DNA of 10,254 nucleotides from Flavobacterium sp. (GTDB lineage: Bacteria > Bacteroidota > Bacteroidia > Flavobacteriales > Flavobacteriaceae). The stretch covers positions 1 to 10,254 of the forward strand of contig SXQR01000181.1 of assembly GCA_005792865.1 (NCBI GenBank), given 5' to 3'. A program made the position numbers and the translations under genes. The notes beneath the pieces were generated by a model that did no database searches, was not told the DNA's origin, and saw only the letters and a list, made by a program, of their open reading frames with translations. This document shows, piece after piece, positions 6,138-10,254 of this stretch. Every line of letters begins with the position of its first letter. Position 1 is the stretch's first letter.

Positions 6138-8032
6138 GAAAGGTCCTGCTTCCTTCCCTTGTGGTCATCACGGCTTCGCTGCTGGTGCTCCGGCTTTTCT
6201 ACCTGCAGGTCATTGACGATACGCTCAAGCTGAAGTCGGACAACAACGCCATCAAGATCAAGTACGATTATCCGGAGCGCGGCTACATCTATGACCGCAA
6301 CGGCAAACTGCTCGTGGCCAACCAGCCTTCGTATGACATCATGGTCACGCCGCGGGAGATGAAGAACATTGACACCACCGAATTCTGCCAACTGCTCAAC
6401 ATCACCAAGGAAGACTTCATCAAGAAGATCGAGAAGGCCAAGGTTTACAGCCCGAGGCTGCGTTCGGTTTTCCTGCCGCAGCTCAACAAGCGCGAATATG
6501 CCGCCTTCCAGGAAAAGATCCGCAAGTTTCCCGGATTTGAGATCCAAAAGCGCTCGCTCCGGGATTACCAGGTGACCGTTGGGGCCAATGTCTTTGGCTT
6601 CATCACCCAGGTCAACGATGCAATCATCAAGAAAAACCCGTATTATATAAGTGGCGACCTCATTGGGCGGCAGGGCGTCGAGGAGAGTTATGAGAATGTG
6701 CTCCGCGGAATCAAGGGCGTCAAATATATCCAGCGCGATAAGTTTAACCGCGACATCGGATCCTATAAAGACGGGAAATTCGATACCATCGCCGTGCAGG
6801 GGGACGACATCCACCTTTCGATCGACCTGACGCTTCAGAAATACGGCGAGGAACTGATGGTCAACAAACGCGGGGGCATCGTGGCCATCGAACCTTCAAG
6901 CGGTGAAATCCTTGCCCTTGTGACGGCGCCGTCGTACGATCCGGCCATTCTCGTGGGAAGGCAACGGTCAAAAAACTATACGGCACTCTACAACGATTCC
7001 ATTGCCAAACCGCTGTACGACCGCGGCCTGCTCGCCGAATATCCGCCGGGCTCCCCGTTCAAGATCCTGACGGGGCTCATCGCGCTCCAGGAGGGCGTCA
7101 TCGACACCAACACGGGATTCATGTGCCACCACGGTTTCAGCTACGCGCGCGGCAGGTTCATGAAATGCCACGATTCGGGGTTGTCGGTACTGCACAACGG
7201 CATCTACAATTCGTGCAACACGTACTTCGCGAGCATTTACATGAAGACGATCAACAAGTACGCGAAGCCGGCCGATGGGGTCGATGCCTGGAGCAATCAT
7301 TTGAAGAGTTTCGGTCTTGGGCAGTTCATGGGCTACGACCTGCCTACGGGAAGGCGCGGAAACCGGCCCACTTCCAAAACTTACAAGAGAATCTACCCCA
7401 ATGGCGGATGGCGCAGCACGACGATTGTCTCGAACGCAATCGGACAGGGCGAGGTCCTGATGACGCCGATCCAGCTTGCCAACATGATGGCAACCGTCGC
7501 CAACCGCGGTTACTATTACACGCCCCACATCATCAAGAAGATCGAGAACCAGCCCATCGACAAGAAGTTCCGCACCAAGCACGTGACAACGATCGACAAG
7601 CGGCATTACGAGCCGGTGATCGCAGGACTGTTTGATGTGTACAACCTGGGGACGGCGCGTGGGCTGCGCGTGGAGGGCATCGACATTTGCGGAAAGACCG
7701 GTACTGCCGAGAACTACGCCAAGATTAACGGCAAGCGTACCAAGTTGCAGGATCACTCGATATTTGTGGCATTCGCACCCAAGGACAATCCCAAGATCGC
7801 AATCGCAGTATTTGTTGAAAATGGTTATTGGGGCGCGCGTTGGGCCGGGCCGATGGCAAGCCTGATGATCGAAAAATACCTGCGCGGAAAGATTTCGCGC
7901 CTTGATCTTGAGAAACGCATGCTGACCGGATCGCTCCAAGGCGAGTATTACAAGTACACGCGGATCGGCATCGATACGACGCTCACCAAACCCGTACAAG
8001 AACCCGTAAACGAAGCCGAAGTTGAAAATTGA
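6134..8032 (+). CDS. mrdA: Penicillin-binding protein 2 (elongasome transpeptidase)
   Basis: PBP2 is a class B PBP that cross-links peptidoglycan strands made by RodA during side-wall growth. It is anchored in the inner membrane with its catalytic domain in the periplasm. The protein has 632 residues, normal for the family. One TM helix lies at about 4-26. The pedestal region begins with ERGYIYDRNGKLLVAN (48-63). The transpeptidase domain (about 245-585) carries all three active-site motifs: SPFK with nucleophile S307 and K310, SCN (360-362) and KTG (521-523). A Cys/His-rich segment before the SxN motif (C331, H332, H333, C345, H346) lies where E. coli PBP2 binds zinc. The C-terminal tail after about 595 is short and polar. 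The start overlaps the mreD stop (ATGA), and the stop is one base before rodA, as expected for an obligate enzyme pair. Confidence 0.97.
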   Translation: MRKVLLPSLVVITASLLVLRLFYLQVIDDTLKLKSDNNAIKIKYDYPERGYIYDRNGKLLVANQPSYDIMVTPREMKNIDTTEFCQLLNITKEDFIKKIEKAKVYSPRLRSVFLPQLNKREYAAFQEKIRKFPGFEIQKRSLRDYQVTVGANVFGFITQVNDAIIKKNPYYISGDLIGRQGVEESYENVLRGIKGVKYIQRDKFNRDIGSYKDGKFDTIAVQGDDIHLSIDLTLQKYGEELMVNKRGGIVAIEPSSGEILALVTAPSYDPAILVGRQRSKNYTALYNDSIAKPLYDRGLLAEYPPGSPFKILTGLIALQEGVIDTNTGFMCHHGFSYARGRFMKCHDSGLSVLHNGIYNSCNTYFASIYMKTINKYAKPADGVDAWSNHLKSFGLGQFMGYDLPTGRRGNRPTSKTYKRIYPNGGWRSTTIVSNAIGQGEVLMTPIQLANMMATVANRGYYYTPHIIKKIENQPIDKKFRTKHVTTIDKRHYEPVIAGLFDVYNLGTARGLRVEGIDICGKTGTAENYAKINGKRTKLQDHSIFVAFAPKDNPKIAIAVFVENGYWGARWAGPMASLMIEKYLRGKISRLDLEKRMLTGSLQGEYYKYTRIGIDTTLTKPVQEPVNEAEVEN

Positions 8033-8033
8033 A

Positions 8034-9290
8034 ATGAAAAACCAGAGCGTAAAGAACAACATTGACTGGATCAGTGTGTTCATTTACGTCGCGCTGGTCG
8101 TCATGGGGTGGCTCAACATCTACTCCTCTTCCCTTTCACTCGAAGGCAGCGGCGCATTTGATTTTGGGCAGATTTACGGCAAGCAGTTGTTGTTCATCAT
8201 GTTCACCATTCCGCTGATTTTTGTCGTGCTCTCGGTCGAGGCGAAATTTTACGAGAAATACGCGAGTATCCTTTTCGCAATCGCACTCGTGTCGCTGCTG
8301 GGGCTGTTTTTCTTTGGGAAGACGATAGCCGGCCAACGCTGCTGGTATGCCATTGGAAGCTTTACCATCCAGCCATCGGAGTTTGCAAAGGCCGCGACCG
8401 CGCTTGCCCTTGCCAAATACCTGAGCGATGTACAGATCAACCTCCGCGACTGGGGAAAGCAGGCGATTGCCCTGCTCATCATGGGACTTCCAATCCTTTT
8501 GATCCTGCCGCAACCCGACCCGGGAAGTGCCTTGATCTATTCGGTCTTCATCCTGGTACTTTACCGCGAAGGCCTGCCGGAATGGTATATCTGGACCGGA
8601 TTCATCGCCATTGTCCTGTTCATGCTGGCCCTGGTGCTTGAACCCTATGTGATCATCCTCCTGGCTGCGGTCGCCATTGCGCTGCAATATTTTTACAGCC
8701 GCATCATCAACCGTAACGTGATTGCAAGCGCCATTGTGCTGGTATTGATTTCAGGTTTCGTTTTTTCGGTGGACTACGTTTTCGAGAATGTGTTCAAGCA
8801 ACACCACCGGGACCGATTCAATATCTTACTAGGCAAGGAAGTGGATCTCAAGGGCGTCGGTTATAACACCAACCAATCGGAGATTGCGGTGGGCTCCGGC
8901 GGCTGGTTCGGAAAGGGCTTTTTGGAAGGCACTCAAACCAAGGGTGGATTCGTTCCTGAACAACACACCGATTATATTTTCACGACCGTTGGGGAAGAAT
9001 GGGGATTTGTGGGCGCCCTGGTGGTGATCGCTTTATTTGTCACGCTCATCCTGCGCATCATCTATCTCGCCGAAAGACAAAAGACAAAATTCAGCCGCGT
9101 TTACGGACACTGCGTCGGTGCGATCCTCTTTATCCACTTTTTCGTAAACATCGCCATGGTAGTGGGCATCTTTCCCACCATCGGGGTTCCACTACCGCTG
9201 TTTTCCTACGGCGGTTCGGGGCTTTGGGCATTTACCATCCTGCTTTTCATCTTCCTCAAGATGGACGCCAACAAAGTGAACGAGTGGTAA
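8034..9290 (+). CDS. rodA: Peptidoglycan glycosyltransferase RodA (SEDS family)
   Basis: RodA polymerises lipid II into glycan strands and acts in complex with PBP2 in the inner membrane. The 418-residue protein is hydrophobic, with about ten membrane segments, as is usual for SEDS proteins. Hallmarks are WYAIGSFTIQPSEFAK (104-119), PQPDPGSALIY (159-169), and VPEQHTDYIFTTVGEEWGF (307-325), which contains the putative catalytic aspartate D313 by alignment to E. coli and Thermus RodA. PLPLFSYGGSG (386-396) near the C-terminus is also typical. The start ATG at 8034 is one base after the PBP2 stop. A TTG at 8022 would add four residues overlapping mrdA but is less likely. It is the last gene of the cluster, followed closely by a hairpin. 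RodA is distinguished from FtsW by the MreBCD/PBP2 context. Confidence 0.97.
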   Translation: MKNQSVKNNIDWISVFIYVALVVMGWLNIYSSSLSLEGSGAFDFGQIYGKQLLFIMFTIPLIFVVLSVEAKFYEKYASILFAIALVSLLGLFFFGKTIAGQRCWYAIGSFTIQPSEFAKAATALALAKYLSDVQINLRDWGKQAIALLIMGLPILLILPQPDPGSALIYSVFILVLYREGLPEWYIWTGFIAIVLFMLALVLEPYVIILLAAVAIALQYFYSRIINRNVIASAIVLVLISGFVFSVDYVFENVFKQHHRDRFNILLGKEVDLKGVGYNTNQSEIAVGSGGWFGKGFLEGTQTKGGFVPEQHTDYIFTTVGEEWGFVGALVVIALFVTLILRIIYLAERQKTKFSRVYGHCVGAILFIHFFVNIAMVVGIFPTIGVPLPLFSYGGSGLWAFTILLFIFLKMDANKVNEW

Positions 9291-9316
9291 AAAAAAGCGC
9301 CCCTTCCGGAGCGCTT
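9289..9316 (-). terminator. Intrinsic terminator between convergent prc and rodA, strongest for prc
   Basis: AAGCGC (9295-9300) pairs with GCGCTT (9311-9316). After one C-A mismatch, CC pairs with GG around a TTCC loop (GGAA when read on the - strand). Read from prc, the stem is followed by eight T residues (complement of 9289-9296), a strong terminator. On the + strand the stem is followed only by GTTTATGATTT, so it would be a weaker stop for rodA. The A run includes the last two bases of the rodA stop codon. Confidence 0.85.
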
Positions 9317-9318
9317 GT

Positions 9319-10254
9319 TTATGATTTCACTAATTTTTTCTTGAGCGCCACCGACTCTTTTACGGCCGGTTTCCCGCTAAGGTCGCCCAAAATATTGATG
9401 GCCTCCTGCACATAGATATCCTTGGCCAGGCTCTCGTGCCAACGGTCGCGTTTTTCCTTGAGCACCTCATCTTTTGCCATCGCGGCCTCCTCATACGGTA
9501 GAGATTGGAATTTCAGGTCATTTTTATAGTCTACGATTGACTTGTACTTCTTCGCCTTTTCCTCGAGCGCCTTCTGTTCGGCCTTGAACTTGTCGAGTTT
9601 TAGCGTGTACACGGTCTCCTCACTGCGCTCGTTGATCCACTTGGCATTCTCATCGATCAGTTTGAAGGCTTCGTTTTGTGCGATCCGTTGCTTGCTGCGC
9701 GCGATGGCCATGTCATAATTGGGTTGCTTTGCCCAGGGCTTGAAATCGGCCGGGTCGATCTTGTCCCACTTCATCGCGTTCTCGATATCGCGTTCGCCCA
9801 TCTTCACATACGAATACCTGTCAGGCATGGCGACGTCGCTGCGGACACCCTCCAATTGGGTCGATCCGCCGTTGATGCGGTAAAATTTCTGGGTCGTCGT
9901 TTTGAGTGCACCCAGGTCGCCCAGGTCGCTGTTGCGAAGAAACTGGTTCAGGTCAATTACATTCTGCACCGTTCCCTTGCCATAAGTCTGGCTCGAACCG
10001 ATGACAATCCCGCGGTTATAGTCCTGGATCGCTGCGGCGAGAATCTCGGATGCCGAAGCCGAGAAACTGTTCACCATCACCACCAGCGGACCGTCCCATT
10101 GTACGCGCTTGTCGCGGTCATAAAGCACTTCTTTCTTGCGCCCTGCCGATTTGATCTGGACGATAGGGCCTTCCTCGATGAACAGCCCCGCAATATCCAC
10201 TACGGTCTTGAGCGATCCACCGCCGTTGTCGCGTACGTCCATGATGATGCCTTC
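9319..10254 (-). CDS. prc: Carboxy-terminal processing protease Prc/Tsp (C-terminal part, 5' end beyond window)
   Basis: This is a tail-specific S41-family protease, a periplasmic or envelope-associated serine protease with a Ser-Lys dyad. It trims or degrades proteins from the C-terminus. The visible 311 residues begin in the catalytic domain: IIMDVRDNGGGSL just inside the window, then VNSFSASASEIL with the nucleophile (middle Ser of SASASE) and TYGKGTVQ with the catalytic Lys. In this copy the Ser-Lys spacing is 26 residues, one more than in E. coli Prc, because of the segment GSSQTYGK. The C-terminal half is a charged, helical region like the Prc C-terminal domain (DUF3340), including FKPWA and Lys/Glu-rich stretches. 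The PDZ domain and N-terminus lie outside the window. The gene converges on rodA, with only 28 bases between stop codons. Presence of the C-terminal domain favours Prc over the shorter CtpA-type proteases. Confidence 0.94.
   Translation of the reverse strand, partial: EGIIMDVRDNGGGSLKTVVDIAGLFIEEGPIVQIKSAGRKKEVLYDRDKRVQWDGPLVVMVNSFSASASEILAAAIQDYNRGIVIGSSQTYGKGTVQNVIDLNQFLRNSDLGDLGALKTTTQKFYRINGGSTQLEGVRSDVAMPDRYSYVKMGERDIENAMKWDKIDPADFKPWAKQPNYDMAIARSKQRIAQNEAFKLIDENAKWINERSEETVYTLKLDKFKAEQKALEEKAKKYKSIVDYKNDLKFQSLPYEEAAMAKDEVLKEKRDRWHESLAKDIYVQEAINILGDLSGKPAVKESVALKKKLVKS

Noticed and set aside
7123..7635. Open frame (170 codons) on the + strand inside mrdA
   Set aside because: It lies wholly inside the transpeptidase domain in another frame and has a protein-unlike, Arg/Gln/His-rich composition.
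8022..8033. TTG start for rodA overlapping the mrdA stop
   Set aside because: ATG 8034 gives the N-terminus expected for Flavobacterial RodA (MKNQSV...). The TTG adds only four residues.
6968..8083. Long open frame (371 codons) on the - strand opposite mrdA
   Set aside because: It is antisense to a complete, motif-bearing PBP2 gene. The translation is rich in Arg, His, Asp and Val with no recognisable domain, as expected from mirrored GC-rich codons.

Overview
The window looks like a chromosomal housekeeping region from a member of the Bacteroidetes (Bacteroidota), most probably Flavobacteriaceae. The RodA, PBP2, PurH, AccD and MreB translations read like Flavobacterium-type orthologues. Two intergenic regions carry exact matches to the Bacteroidetes -7 promoter box TAnnTTTG, and most start codons have A-rich upstream sequence instead of a clear Shine-Dalgarno site. 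Third codon positions are rich in G and C, more than in typical low-GC Flavobacterium, which points to a higher-GC lineage. I cannot name the species.

Layout. Positions 1-546 hold the C-terminal part of accD (acetyl-CoA carboxylase carboxyltransferase beta subunit, + strand), closed by a strong intrinsic terminator at 547-570. A 213-bp intergenic stretch follows, with a stem-loop and a TTTATAA heptamer array. An orphan MacB/FtsX-type ABC transporter permease lies on the - strand (760-2010). A 134-bp divergent promoter region, dotted with TTTCGC/GCGAAA half-sites, separates it from purH (2145-3671, + strand). After purH comes its own promoter and the rod-shape cluster mreB-mreC-mreD-mrdA(PBP2)-rodA (3726-9290, + strand). 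The mreC/mreD and mreD/mrdA pairs overlap, and rodA starts one base after the mrdA stop. A hairpin at 9289-9316 separates rodA from the convergent C-terminal part of a tail-specific protease (prc/ctp, 9319 to the window end, - strand).

How the genes work together. MreB filaments, MreC and MreD form the elongasome scaffold that positions and activates RodA (SEDS glycosyltransferase) and PBP2 (transpeptidase), which together build the lateral peptidoglycan wall. The overlaps from mreC to rodA suggest translational coupling and balanced output. Prc proteases act in the periplasm, and in other bacteria they process or degrade cell-wall enzymes and lipoproteins. A functional link to its neighbours is possible here, but convergent orientation gives no operon support. 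accD (fatty-acid synthesis) and purH (the last two steps of IMP synthesis) are unrelated housekeeping genes.

I found no mobile element, CRISPR array, tRNA, rRNA or clearly new multi-gene system. The most interesting unexplained signals are the half-site cluster around the permease start, the structured intergenic element after accD, and some lineage-specific changes in conserved protein motifs.
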